Shown: piece after piece, positions 45,854-54,375 of the stretch
How the letters are laid out: every line of letters starts with the position of its first letter
Position numbering within the stretch: the stretch's first letter is position 1
Assembly: GCF_030269365.1 (NCBI RefSeq)
Contig: NZ_BSTF01000012.1
Span: 224,474 to 288,473 of the forward strand
Direction: 5' to 3'
DNA from: Lentzea sp. NBRC 102530
Lineage (GTDB): Bacteria > Actinomycetota > Actinomycetes > Mycobacteriales > Pseudonocardiaceae
Length of the DNA: 64,000 bases
Made by a program: the position numbers and the translations under genes
The notes under the pieces: generated by a model
The model's database searches: none
What the model was told of the DNA's origin: nothing
What the model saw: the letters and a program-made list of their open reading frames with translations, nothing else

Positions 45854-46945
45854 ATGTCCACGCCGCTTACCTTGGAGACCATCCGCAGCGCGCCGAAGGT
45901 GCTGCTGCACGACCACCTCGACGGTGGCCTCCGCCCGCAGACGGTGATCGAACTCGCCGATGCCACCGGCTACCAGGGCCTGCCCACCACCGACGCGGGC
46001 GTCCTCGGCGGCTGGTTCCGCGACAACGCCAACTCCGGCTCGCTCGTGCGCTACCTCGAAGGCTTCGCCCACACCTGCGGTGTCATGCAGGACGAGGCCT
46101 CGCTGGTCCGCGTCGCAGCCGAGGCCGTCGAGGACCTCGCCGCCGACGGGGTCGTGTACGCGGAGATCCGCTACGCCCCGGAGTTGAACACGGAGAAGGG
46201 GCTCTCCCTGGAGCAGGTCGTCGAGGCCGTCCAGGAGGGCTTCCGGATCGGCGCCGCGAACGTCGCCGCCACCGGGCGCAAGATCCGCGTCGGAACCCTG
46301 CTGTGCGCGATGCGGCAGAACGAGGGCTGGCTGCGCATCGCCGAGCTGGCCGTCCGCTACCGCGACCTCGGGGTCGTCGGGTTCGACATCGCCGGGCCCG
46401 AGGCCGGGTTCCCTCCCACCAGGGGCCTCGACACGTTCGAGTACCTGCGCCAGCAGAACGCGCACTTCACGATCCACGCCGGTGAGGCGTTCGGCCTTCC
46501 GTCCATCTGGGAGGCCATCCAGCACTGCGGTGCCGAACGGCTCGGCCACGGCGTGCGGATCGTCGACGACATCAAGGTTTCCGGTGACGGCACCGTCCAG
46601 CTGGGACGGTTGGCGGGCTACGTCCGCGACCGGCGCATCCCGCTGGAGATGTGCCCGACGTCGAACCTGCAGACCGGCGCCGCGCCCACGCTCGCCGAGC
46701 ACCCCATCGGACTGCTCGCCAAGCTCCGGTTCCGCGTCACGGTCAACACCGACAACCGTCTGATGAGCGACTGCAGCCTGTCGAGCGAGTTCGCCGCGCT
46801 GGCCGAGACGTTCGGGTACGGCTGGGCCGACCTGCAGTGGTTCACGATCAACGCCATGAAGTCGGCGTTCATCGGGTTCGACGAGCGGCTCGCGATCATC
46901 AACGAGCTGATCAAGCCGGGCTACGCGGCGCTCAACGCGCAGTAG
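45854..46945 (+). CDS. add: Adenosine deaminase
   Basis: 363 residues. Zinc ligands HDHLDGG (His19, His21), HAGEAFG (about 210, with catalytic Glu next to the His) and NTDNRLMS (about 298). In most adenosine deaminases the last motif reads TDD; here the second Asp is Asn, which I recall in other actinobacterial copies, so it is probably functional. It converts (deoxy)adenosine to (deoxy)inosine and fits the nucleoside uptake and salvage setting. GGAG lies 12 nt before the ATG, a long spacing. Confidence 0.94.
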   Translation: MSTPLTLETIRSAPKVLLHDHLDGGLRPQTVIELADATGYQGLPTTDAGVLGGWFRDNANSGSLVRYLEGFAHTCGVMQDEASLVRVAAEAVEDLAADGVVYAEIRYAPELNTEKGLSLEQVVEAVQEGFRIGAANVAATGRKIRVGTLLCAMRQNEGWLRIAELAVRYRDLGVVGFDIAGPEAGFPPTRGLDTFEYLRQQNAHFTIHAGEAFGLPSIWEAIQHCGAERLGHGVRIVDDIKVSGDGTVQLGRLAGYVRDRRIPLEMCPTSNLQTGAAPTLAEHPIGLLAKLRFRVTVNTDNRLMSDCSLSSEFAALAETFGYGWADLQWFTINAMKSAFIGFDERLAIINELIKPGYAALNAQ

Positions 46946-47912
46946 CCGCCCAGGCGGTCTCGTCGATCGTGCTGCGCCCCAGCAGCGGCTCCCACCAGGC
47001 GCGGTTGGCGGCGTACCAGCGGATGGTGTCCCGGACCCCGGCCTCGAAGCCGATCTCCGGGCGCCACCCGAGCTCCCGCTCGATCCTGGACGAGTCCAGC
47101 AGGTAGCGGCGGTCGTGGCCGGGACGGTCCGCCACGACCGCCTTCCGGGACGCCGGCAGGCGCAGTTCGTCCAGCACCAGCCCCGCGATCTGGTCGACGT
47201 CCGCCTCGACGCCGGTGCCCACGTGGTAGGTCTCGCCGACGGCGCCGTCCCGCAACACCGCGTCGATGGCCCGGCAGTGGTCGAGGACGTGGATCCACTC
47301 GCGGCGGTGCGAACTCGACGCGTAGACGGGGAGCTGCTGCCCGTTCAGGGCCCGCGTGGTGAACAGCGGCAGGACGTTCTCGGGGAACTGGTTGGGGCCG
47401 TAGTTGTTGGCGCAGTTGGAGATCGTCACCGGCAGCTCGAACGTCTCGAAGTACGACCGCACGGCGTGGTCAGCGCCCGCCTTCGACGCGTTGTAGGGCG
47501 TGCGCGGCCGGTAGGGCGTCTCCTCGTGGAACGCCTCGGTCGCGTCCAGCGCGAGATCCCCGTACACCTCGCACGTCGACACGTGGTGGAACCGCCGCAC
47601 GCCCGCGCGACGGCAGGACTCCAGCAACGCCTGCGTGCCCAGGACGTTGGTGCGGAAGAAGCGTGCGGGATCCAGCACGGCGAGGCTGTTGTGGGACTCG
47701 GCGGCGAAGTTGACCACCACGTCCACGCCGGACACGTCGGCGGAAGCGATGTCCCCGTGCACGAACGGCACGTCGGACGGCAGGTTCGCGCGGACGCCGC
47801 GGTAGGTCAGCGCGTCCAGGGCGACCACCTCGTCCGCCGGGTGTTCGCGCAGCCAGTAGCGGGTGAAGTGCGAGCCGATGAACCCGGCCGCACCGGTGAC
47901 GAGCACGCGCAT
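46932..47912 (-). CDS. RmlB-like NDP-sugar 4,6-dehydratase family protein
   Basis: 326 residues from ATG 47912. Rossmann motif TGAAGFIGSH (about 6-15), NFAAESHN (about 75) and catalytic YNASK (about 146-150). The dehydratase motif, normally T-D-E-VYG, reads STCEVYGD here, with Cys in place of the proton-donating Asp. HRREWIHVLDH and RPGHDRRYLLD are typical of dTDP-glucose 4,6-dehydratases. No other sugar-biosynthesis gene is adjacent. GntR upstream is 2 nt away. Dehydratase activity is therefore uncertain; an epimerase-like reaction is possible. Confidence 0.82.
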   Translation of the reverse strand: MRVLVTGAAGFIGSHFTRYWLREHPADEVVALDALTYRGVRANLPSDVPFVHGDIASADVSGVDVVVNFAAESHNSLAVLDPARFFRTNVLGTQALLESCRRAGVRRFHHVSTCEVYGDLALDATEAFHEETPYRPRTPYNASKAGADHAVRSYFETFELPVTISNCANNYGPNQFPENVLPLFTTRALNGQQLPVYASSSHRREWIHVLDHCRAIDAVLRDGAVGETYHVGTGVEADVDQIAGLVLDELRLPASRKAVVADRPGHDRRYLLDSSRIERELGWRPEIGFEAGVRDTIRWYAANRAWWEPLLGRSTIDETAWAATAR

Positions 47913-47914
47913 GA

Positions 47915-48658
47915 TCAGTCCTCCGCGGGGATTTCGGCGACGCCGGGAGGTTCCGCGCCGGGCCAGCCGCGGAACTCGACCTCCAGCTGGAACCGGTGGC
48001 CCAGGTAGTGGTGCTCGGACAGGGCGATCGGGTGTTCCTCGGCGTCGAACGCGGTGCGGCGCACCAGCAACACGGGCGTCGCGGCCGTGACGCCGAGCAA
48101 CGCGCCGAGCTCGCCTGCCGCGACGGCCGCGATGCTCTGCCGCACGACCGCGATCTGGGTTCCGTTGCGCCGCAACGTCTCCCAGGTGCCGGGCGACTCG
48201 GCGTCGGCCCGGCTGACGGGCGCGGCCAACGCCAGCGGCACCCACTCCGTCACGACGTCCAGCGGCGTCTCCCCGGTGCGGCGCACCGAGCGCACGCGCA
48301 GCATCTCGCCCGCACCCAAGGTCGGGGCGACCGCGGGAGGGGCCTCGCGGTAGCCGTACTCGAGGACGGTGCGCACCAACGCCACACCGGCCTCGGCCAC
48401 GGCCGACCGGGCGTGCTGGAACGTGCCGAGCGCGAGCGGCTGGGCGAACGAGACGACGTACCAGCCGGCGCCCTTCCGCGACGCCAGCAGGCCTTCGTCC
48501 CGCAGTTGCTCCAGCGCACGGCGCACGGTCACGCGGCTGACCTCGTGGCGACGGCCCAGTTCGGCCTCGCTCTCGATCGCCCCGGCCGGACCGTAGTCGC
48601 CGAGCGTGATGCGTTCCCGCAGCTCAGCAGCGAGGCGCTGCGACCGAGAACCTGTCAT
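47915..48658 (-). CDS. GntR/HutC-family regulator with UTRA domain
   Basis: 247 residues: winged helix at about 10-70 (RHEVSRVTVRRALEQLRDEG, then LLASRKGAGWYV), then a UTRA ligand-binding domain (about 90-235) with the conserved SEHHYLG. UTRA domains usually sense small metabolites such as sugars, amino acids or polyamines. ATG 48658 starts next to the palindrome 48663-48675, so it likely represses itself and the coupled sugar-dehydratase-like gene. Confidence 0.9.
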   Translation of the reverse strand: MTGSRSQRLAAELRERITLGDYGPAGAIESEAELGRRHEVSRVTVRRALEQLRDEGLLASRKGAGWYVVSFAQPLALGTFQHARSAVAEAGVALVRTVLEYGYREAPPAVAPTLGAGEMLRVRSVRRTGETPLDVVTEWVPLALAAPVSRADAESPGTWETLRRNGTQIAVVRQSIAAVAAGELGALLGVTAATPVLLVRRTAFDAEEHPIALSEHHYLGHRFQLEVEFRGWPGAEPPGVAEIPAED

Positions 48659-48662
48659 AAAC

Positions 48663-48675
48663 CTGTATCATACAG
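48663..48675. promoter_or_regulatory. GntR/HutC operator candidate
   Basis: CTGTATCATACAG is a perfect 13-nt palindrome 4 nt upstream of the gntR start codon, in a place where bound repressor would block transcription or translation initiation. Its TGTATnATACA core resembles HutC-subfamily sites. Confidence 0.65.
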
Positions 48676-48695
48676 CCGAGTCAACCCGCCGGAAC

Positions 48696-48734
48696 GTGAA
48701 AGGGCCGCTCGCAGGAAGCGAGCGGCCCTTTCAC
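48696..48734. terminator. Strong hairpin terminator (minus-strand use)
   Basis: A perfect 17-bp stem, 48696-48712 with 48718-48734, loop AGGAA. It lies 10 nt beyond the stop of the minus-strand acidic protein gene (48745). Confidence 0.9.
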
Positions 48735-48744
48735 AGAAATGACG

Positions 48745-49962
48745 TCAGTTGGTGTGCAGCCGGTCCTCGAACGCGGCCTGCAGCGTGCGGAACGCCGCCA
48801 CCTCCGCGTCGTACGGCGCGGACGGCGCGAGGCGCGTCGGGTCCGGCGACACGACGAACGACACCAGCCAGCCCAGCGACTCGGACGAGGCGAGCGCGTC
48901 CTTCACGGACCCGTCCTCGGCCCACTCGCCCGCGTCCTCGAACAGCTCGACGGCGAGGTCGAGCTGCTGCGGGTCGAGGGAGTCGGGGCCCTCCTCCATG
49001 TCCTCGGCGATGCCCGTCAGCACGTAGACGTTGGCGTCGTCCACGTCGACGTCGAGCTCGCCCGCGGTGGCCTTGACCTTGACGTCGTTCCAGGTCTCGA
49101 CGTCGGCCAGGTCGTGCTCGTCGTTCTCCGCGACGAACCGGCTGAGCGCGCGCTGCGAGGTGAAGACCTCGATCTTGCCGCGGCGGCCCAGGAACACCGG
49201 GTCGTCGCCGAGGTAGGTGCGCAGCGTGTAGAACTCGCCGGCCGACGTGATGATCTTGATCGGGTCGATGCCGACCTCGGCCCAAAAGCCGGTCGGCTCC
49301 TCCTCCTCGGTCTCGGAGTCCTCGTCCGCCGGGTCCTCGACGGCGGCGGCGGCCGTGGCGGCCTCCAGCGCGGCGAGTTCCTCCTGCGCGACCGACAGTT
49401 CCTTCTCCGGGACCTCGGGCGTGTTCACGACGCCGTCGATCGCGTCGAGGACCTCGTCCCACTTCTCGGAGACGACCTCGGACAGCTCACCCCACAGCTT
49501 CGCGCCGTCGCGGCCGCTGAACGGCAGCGTGCCCTGCGGCAGCAGGGAGAAGCCCTCGGCGCTGTCCAGCACCTCGTGGACCTTCTCCAGGTCGCAGACG
49601 TCCGCGAGGGCGCGCACGATCGCGACGACGTCGGCGAGCTCACCGATCGTCCAGGTGTCCGGGTCCTCCGCGACGAGCTCGGGGACGCCGACCAGGTCGA
49701 ACTGGTGGTTGTCGTCCGGCGAGAGGTCGGCGACGCCCAGCGAGGGCACGACCGGCCACGCCGGGTGGTCGGTCAGGTCGTGTTCCTCGGCGGTGCGCAC
49801 GAACGCGGCGAGGTGCGCGGCGTCGGGGAAGACGAACAGGTCCTCCTCGTCACCGAGGAACGCCTCCCACTCCTCGCCCTTCTCGCGCCAGCGAGGTGCC
49901 CACAGCGTGACGACGTCACCCTGCGTCAGCCCCAGCTCGATGGGGACGATGTCCTGCGCCAT
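48745..49962 (-). CDS. Acidic two-copy-domain protein of unknown function
   Basis: 405 residues, very rich in Asp and Glu. The N-terminal half (about 1-180) and the C-terminal half (about 230-400) appear to be two copies of one domain: WAPRWREKGEEWEAFLGDEEDLFVF compares with GEFYTLRTYLGDDPVFLGRRGKIEVF, and ADLSPDDNHQFDLV with ADVETWNDVKVKA. They are joined by an Ala/Glu-rich linker. Sometimes mislabelled primosomal protein in actinomycetes; I see no support for that. Cytosolic. It lies downstream of the YbaB-like genes. Confidence 0.72.
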   Translation of the reverse strand: MAQDIVPIELGLTQGDVVTLWAPRWREKGEEWEAFLGDEEDLFVFPDAAHLAAFVRTAEEHDLTDHPAWPVVPSLGVADLSPDDNHQFDLVGVPELVAEDPDTWTIGELADVVAIVRALADVCDLEKVHEVLDSAEGFSLLPQGTLPFSGRDGAKLWGELSEVVSEKWDEVLDAIDGVVNTPEVPEKELSVAQEELAALEAATAAAAVEDPADEDSETEEEEPTGFWAEVGIDPIKIITSAGEFYTLRTYLGDDPVFLGRRGKIEVFTSQRALSRFVAENDEHDLADVETWNDVKVKATAGELDVDVDDANVYVLTGIAEDMEEGPDSLDPQQLDLAVELFEDAGEWAEDGSVKDALASSESLGWLVSFVVSPDPTRLAPSAPYDAEVAAFRTLQAAFEDRLHTN

Positions 49963-50016
49963 CCTGACCTCCCGGTCACGCCTGCCCGATGCCGTCGTCG
50001 AGCCTAACGGTGCTGA

Positions 50017-50454
50017 TCACCGAAGCCACGAGGGGTTGTCGAAGAAAGCGTCGTCGTCGAGGTTCTCGGTCTGCGGACCCCGCGGCCGGCGTTCCGGTAC
50101 CGCCTCTTCAGCTGGGGCTTTGGGCGGCACGACGGGGTTCCAGGTCGAGCGGAACGGCGAGTCGCCGGCGATCGATTCGACGTCGATCGCCATGCCGTCG
50201 CCGAGCGCCAGGGCCATCTTGTTGAAGCTCACCTGCACGGCCGCGCCGGTCGCCAGCCGCACGGTCTCGGTCACCACCTGCCCGACGGCCTGCGCACCCT
50301 GGGTGAGCAGCGCGGGGTGCAGGTGCAGCGCCTTGATCTCGCCCTTCGGCGTCACCGTGGCCATGCAGACGCCGGTCGGGTGCTCGGCCGTGGCGGTCAG
50401 CGCCGCGAGCTCGCGCCGCAGGCGTTCGGTGGCCTGCATGCGTTCCTCGTTCAC
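50017..50454 (-). CDS. YbaB/EbfC-like protein
   Basis: 145 residues from GTG 50454, which overlaps the previous stop by 4 nt. The alpha-beta-beta-alpha pattern with TVTPKGEIKALHLHPALLTQG is like YbaB/EbfC nucleoid-associated proteins, followed by a Pro-rich acidic tail (PERRPRGPQTENLDDDAFFD). In actinomycetes such divergent copies are often found near ESX or WXG100 genes, as here. Confidence 0.68.
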   Translation of the reverse strand: MNEERMQATERLRRELAALTATAEHPTGVCMATVTPKGEIKALHLHPALLTQGAQAVGQVVTETVRLATGAAVQVSFNKMALALGDGMAIDVESIAGDSPFRSTWNPVVPPKAPAEEAVPERRPRGPQTENLDDDAFFDNPSWLR

Positions 50455-50807
50455 CGCTGCCACCCGAAGTCGTCCTCGTCCGGTCCGCGTTCGATGCCCA
50501 TCGCGGTCAGTTCGCGCGGGTCGACCACGCGTTCCAGCGTCTGGTGCAGGCGGGTGTTCGCGTCGCGCCGGGCCTTCTCGGCGATCCGCACGATCTCGGC
50601 GGCGAGCCCCTGCGGGCCCATCCGCAACGCCGCGGGGCTCACCGAGATCTGCTGCGGCGGGCCGCCGGGCGTCGCGACCACGGTCACCGCGCCGTCCGGA
50701 GAGGACGCCCGCCCGGTGACGGGACCACTGCGCGTGACGTGCTCGGACACGGCCTGCTCGACCTCGCGCACCTTCCGCGCGGCGCGTTCGACGTCATCCA
50801 CCTGCAT
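50451..50807 (-). CDS. YbaB/EbfC-family protein
   Basis: 118 residues from ATG 50807 (GGGGTG upstream). Sequence order VTVVATPGGPPQQISVSPAAL then GPQGLAAEIVRIAEKARRDAN fits the YbaB fold, known as a DNA-binding nucleoid protein when close to E. coli YbaB. It follows the NlpC/P60 gene by 31 nt and precedes a second YbaB-like gene with a 4-nt overlap. Confidence 0.75.
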   Translation of the reverse strand: MQVDDVERAARKVREVEQAVSEHVTRSGPVTGRASSPDGAVTVVATPGGPPQQISVSPAALRMGPQGLAAEIVRIAEKARRDANTRLHQTLERVVDPRELTAMGIERGPDEDDFGWQR

Positions 50808-50838
50808 CACCCCGCAGACCAGTGTGCCGCACGACCGA

Positions 50839-52026
50839 TCAGCCGGTCGGGCGGTAGAAGCCGTAGAACGACATCCCGCTGTTCGTCGTGCGGATCGGCT
50901 GCACCTGCACCGGGTCACCGGCCTCGACCATCTGCCCGTTGCCGATCACCATCGCGACGTGGCCGTCCCACACCACGAGGTCGCCCGGCAGCAGCTGGTC
51001 GGCGGGCACCGAGGCGCCCATCGCCTGCGACGACGCCGGCCGCGGGATGTCGAAGCCCGCGCCCGCGTACGCCCACTGCGTGAGGCCGGAGCAGTCGGTG
51101 CCCTGCGGCGGGTTCGCGCCACCCCAGACGTACGGGGTGCCGAGCGCCGACAACGCGTTGCGCACGGCCTTGGCCGCCGTCTCGTTCGGGGCCTCGGCGC
51201 TGCTGCCGTCGGGCAGGTTCACGCCGACGCCCTCACCGGGCTGCGGCGGGATCGCGACGGGCAGCCGGGGGCCTGAGCCGCCGCCACCTCCACCGCCGCC
51301 CGATCCGCCGCCACCGCCGCCACCGGATCCGCCTCCGCCACCGCCACCACTGCCGCCGCCGGAACCGCTGCCGGACTGCGATCCGGGACCGGACTCCTGC
51401 TTGGCGGGGGTGTCGGTGGCACCGGACGTCGAGGTGGTGCCCTCGTCACCGCCGAGCGGCTCGCCGAGCTTCGCGAGCGCGCCCGCGTCGGGCTTCTGCA
51501 GGCCGTTCAGCTGGCCGACGAGCTGGGTGAGCTGGTCGCGCACCTTCTGCAGTTCGGCCGAGGTCCTGCCCTGGTAACCGGCTGCCATGCCGGCGAGGTC
51601 GGCCAGTGCGGCGAGCACCACGCCGGGCCCCGCCAGCAACGACGCGGCCAGCGCGGCGGCGAGCTTCGGGGTCGCCTTGGCGGTGAACTCGTCGATGAGG
51701 CCCTGGATCGCGGTGCGCCCGCCGGTGACCGCGCTGACGCCGGTCGAGGCGGCGGTCTTGAGCACCGAAGCGTTGTTCGCCAGCAGGGTCGTCGCCGAGG
51801 CGAAGGTCGAGACGCGGGCGGTGAAGGCGTTGGCCTTGTCGCCGGTCCACGTGTTGAGCACGGCCGTCGAGGCCGAGGAGTGCCGCGTGCCGAGGTCGGT
51901 CACCGCGGTCTGGGCGCGCCCGAACGCGTCACCCGCGCGCGTGGCGCCGCCGGTGTCGCCGTCGAGCTTCGCCAGGTCCTCCTTCATGGGCGCGATGAAC
52001 TGGCTCAGCAGTCCCTCGACGCTCAT
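50839..52026 (-). CDS. WXG100-like / NlpC-P60 cell-wall hydrolase
   Basis: 395 residues from ATG 52026. The helical N-terminus (1-170) has NTWTGDKANAF, a W-x-G turn as in type VII secreted proteins. A linker follows with a Gly/Ser tract of about 35 residues (about 51265-51375). The C-terminal NlpC/P60 domain has catalytic Cys in TDCSGLTQWAY (about 310) and His in WDGHVAMVIGNG (about 355). It likely cleaves peptidoglycan stem peptides after export. No Sec signal; export through a type VII (ESX) route is inferred from the WXG domain. Confidence 0.85.
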   Translation of the reverse strand: MSVEGLLSQFIAPMKEDLAKLDGDTGGATRAGDAFGRAQTAVTDLGTRHSSASTAVLNTWTGDKANAFTARVSTFASATTLLANNASVLKTAASTGVSAVTGGRTAIQGLIDEFTAKATPKLAAALAASLLAGPGVVLAALADLAGMAAGYQGRTSAELQKVRDQLTQLVGQLNGLQKPDAGALAKLGEPLGGDEGTTSTSGATDTPAKQESGPGSQSGSGSGGGSGGGGGGGSGGGGGGGSGGGGGGGGSGPRLPVAIPPQPGEGVGVNLPDGSSAEAPNETAAKAVRNALSALGTPYVWGGANPPQGTDCSGLTQWAYAGAGFDIPRPASSQAMGASVPADQLLPGDLVVWDGHVAMVIGNGQMVEAGDPVQVQPIRTTNSGMSFYGFYRPTG

Positions 52027-52349
52027 ACCCGGGCCGCCTTGGTGATCGCCGCCTTGTGCGCGTCCTCCTGGGCGATGTAGGAGTCGCGCGCCTTCCCGAC
52101 GGCGGTGCCGAGACCCGCGAGACCGGTCGAGGCGGCCTTCAGCGCGTCGAGCTGGGCCTGCGCGGCGGCCTGGAACGCGGCGTTCAGCCCCACCTCGTTG
52201 CCCAGCTTGCCGAAGCAGTCGCCCGGCAACGCCGTGGTGCCGTTCAACGTGCCGGTGCCGACGTTCCCGACCTCGCTCGCCAGACCGCTCACCGCGGACG
52301 CGTATCCGGTCAAGGCGTCGAAGTCGACCTTGAGGCCTTGTTCCGCCAT
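52023..52349 (-). CDS. WXG100-like type VII secretion target
   Basis: 108 residues from ATG 52349 (GGGGGAAG upstream). Two long helices separated by a loop, the ESAT-6/WXG100 size and fold. It has no clear W-x-G; the turn instead reads ALPGDCFGKLGNEVG. The stop overlaps the NlpC gene start by 4 nt, so the two form a likely secreted pair. No ESX core genes are in the window. Confidence 0.72.
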   Translation of the reverse strand: MAEQGLKVDFDALTGYASAVSGLASEVGNVGTGTLNGTTALPGDCFGKLGNEVGLNAAFQAAAQAQLDALKAASTGLAGLGTAVGKARDSYIAQEDAHKAAITKAARV

Positions 52350-52441
52350 CTGAAAGCACTTCCCCCGGTCGTGACGTGTTCGCCTTGATCCTGCCCCGAT
52401 GAGCGGTACCTCGCCCGACGTTCCGCCAAGATCATGGAACG

Positions 52442-52978
52442 GTGGGTGTGATCGAGCACTGGAACCGGATCCTGGCATGGCTGGCGGAGAACGCTCCCGC
52501 CACCCGAGCCGTCTTGCGTCCGAGGTATGACGCGCTGCCGGATCTTCGGGTTCCGATCGATCTCCAGCTGTGGTGGAGCGTCTACGGCGGCACCGAGGAG
52601 GGCCTGTTCGCCGAGATCCTGCCGCCCTTCTACACACCGCTCGACGCCGACCGCGCGTTCGTGCTCAGGGACACCCACGCGAGCAAGCCGGTGGACTCCT
52701 CCGAGGCGGGCGCGCCGACCAGCGGGTTCCACCCCGGCTGGCTGCCGATCGCGTTCGACGGCACCGGCGACGTGCTCGCGGTCGACCTGCGGCCCGGCGT
52801 GCTGCGCGGCTGCGTGGTCGAGTGGGACCAGGAGCGCAACGAGATGGTCAAGCCGGAGTGGACGTCGATCGTGGAGATGTTCGACCAGGTGGCGACGGCC
52901 CTGGAGACGCGCAGCGTGGTCGGGCACTGCCACCCGGAGGTCAACACCGCGGGCGAACTCGGCTGGCGCACCAGCTGA
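52442..52978 (+). CDS. SMI1/KNR4-family protein
   Basis: 178 residues from GTG 52442. SMI1/KNR4 features: ALPDLRVPIDLQLWWSVYGG, PPFYTPLDADRAF and WLPIAFDGTGDVLAVDL. The family includes immunity proteins of bacterial polymorphic toxins and also unrelated regulators. It lies divergently next to a WXG100/NlpC pair, which makes an immunity-like role thinkable but unproven. Confidence 0.83.
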   Translation: MGVIEHWNRILAWLAENAPATRAVLRPRYDALPDLRVPIDLQLWWSVYGGTEEGLFAEILPPFYTPLDADRAFVLRDTHASKPVDSSEAGAPTSGFHPGWLPIAFDGTGDVLAVDLRPGVLRGCVVEWDQERNEMVKPEWTSIVEMFDQVATALETRSVVGHCHPEVNTAGELGWRTS

Positions 52979-53142
52979 GCAACTGCCCAGAGGCCTTGTC
53001 CGCACCCACCTCCACGTTTCCCTGCCGCACGCGGGGCCCTCGCGTGCGCTCAGCGCGAACGAAAGCTCCCCGCGTGCACTCCGGCAACGTGAAACGCGCT
53101 CGCGACGCGGCGCGACCACGGACAGGCCTTCTGGCCCGGTGC

Positions 53143-53742
53143 TCAGACCCGTTCGAGGATCCCGAGCGTGATCAGGCCCTCGATGATCTGGTCCACGCCG
53201 AGCGCCGCGAGCAGCACGCCGAGGACCCGGGAGAGCACCCAGGCGTAGGTCATCTTCACCCAGCGCATCGCGATGCCCAGCACCGCGATCGCCGCCAGGT
53301 CGAGCGCGATCACCGCCGCGAACCCGCCCGCCAGCACGAACGTCGTCTCGACCGACTTCGTGTCCGACAGCAGGAACAGGTACGCCAGCGCCACCGGGTT
53401 CGCGTAGTAGGCGGTGGCGAGTTCGTGGGTGCCGCGGGTCTCGTCGTGCAACGGGTCCTGCTTGCGTCCCAGCACGAGGTCCAGCGCGTGCACGAACAGG
53501 ATGACGCCGCTCGCGAGGTACAGCGCGCCCTCGCTGATGTGGAAGAGCGAGAGCAGCACCCGCCCGGCGACGATGACGAACAGGCCGACGCCAAGTGCGA
53601 TCGCGGTCGAGGAGAGCGCCACCCGCCAGCGCTTGCGGGCGTCGGCGCCCTCGGTGTCCATCAGGAACGCCAGCAGGATCTTCGGCGGTCCGACCACGGC
53701 GACGAGGATGGAGAAGGCCTCCACGAACTTCATGGAGGCCAT
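53143..53742 (-). CDS. MarC-family integral membrane protein
   Basis: 199 residues with six hydrophobic helices. It has the MarC-type VEAFSILVAVVGPPKILLAF start and an internal pseudo-repeat. Despite the name, the family is not known to confer resistance. Terminal LGVDQIIEGL matches the family. Confidence 0.82.
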   Translation of the reverse strand: MASMKFVEAFSILVAVVGPPKILLAFLMDTEGADARKRWRVALSSTAIALGVGLFVIVAGRVLLSLFHISEGALYLASGVILFVHALDLVLGRKQDPLHDETRGTHELATAYYANPVALAYLFLLSDTKSVETTFVLAGGFAAVIALDLAAIAVLGIAMRWVKMTYAWVLSRVLGVLLAALGVDQIIEGLITLGILERV

Positions 53743-53770
53743 GATCGAGCTGGTGGAACGACCCTGCGCG

Positions 53771-54298
53771 TTACCTCACGCTGGCGAGTGAACGCTGCGT
53801 CCGCGGCACCGAGGCGGCCTTCACGCGGGCGTACACCTTCACGGCGGCCAGTGCGCCGAGCCAGCCGAGCGCGGTGCCGGTGGTGTTGGTGATCAGGTCG
53901 TCGACGTCGAAGATCCGGTTGGCCCACAGCAGCTGCGAGCCCTCGATCGTCAGCGAGACGCCGTAGCCGATCAGCGCGGCCTGGCCGACGGTGCGCTTGC
54001 CCCACCACAGCAGCATCGCGCCGAGCGGCACGAACAGCAGCACGTTCAACGTCATCTGGTCGAACGCGATCCGGCCGTCGCGGAACGTGTCGGCGACCCA
54101 CTGGAACGGGACCAGCTGCACGGCCTGGCGCGGCGGCACGGTCTGCATCGGCAGGAAAGTCGCCGCGAACAGCATGCTGGCGTAGCCGGTGATGGCCGCG
54201 GACTTGAGGGTCAGCTGACGGAAGAACAGCTGCGGGAGCATGAAAACGACCGACAGGAAAACGCCCCACTGGATGCTCGCGAGCTGTGCATTCGTCAT
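53771..54298 (-). CDS. VanZ-family membrane protein
   Basis: 175 residues with four or five helices. The VanZ core is TLNVLLFVPLGAMLLWW (about 84-100), with SLTIEGSQLLWANRIFDVDDLITNTTGTALG. VanZ proteins affect teicoplanin tolerance in enterococci; in actinomycetes their role is unknown. It lies between MarC and the ABC transporter, with a terminator upstream. Confidence 0.88.
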   Translation of the reverse strand: MTNAQLASIQWGVFLSVVFMLPQLFFRQLTLKSAAITGYASMLFAATFLPMQTVPPRQAVQLVPFQWVADTFRDGRIAFDQMTLNVLLFVPLGAMLLWWGKRTVGQAALIGYGVSLTIEGSQLLWANRIFDVDDLITNTTGTALGWLGALAAVKVYARVKAASVPRTQRSLASVR

Positions 54299-54317
54299 GA
54301 ATCAAAGGTAGGAAAAA

Positions 54318-54346
54318 GGCCCTCCGCGCACATCGCGCTGAGGGCC
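54318..54346 (-). terminator. Terminator of the ABC exporter operon
   Basis: GGCCCTC (54318-54324) with GAGGGCC (54340-54346), extended by CGCG with CGCG. Read on the minus strand it is followed by TTTTT (complement of 54313-54317). It follows the permease stop (54376) and precedes the VanZ start (54298). Confidence 0.78.
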
Positions 54347-54375
54347 AGTTCCATCCTCGTACTTCCGGCCGAGTT

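Noticed and set aside
52981..53142. GCGC-rich stretch considered as a terminator or small RNA
   Set aside because: No stable stem with a U-run and no symmetry could be aligned convincingly.
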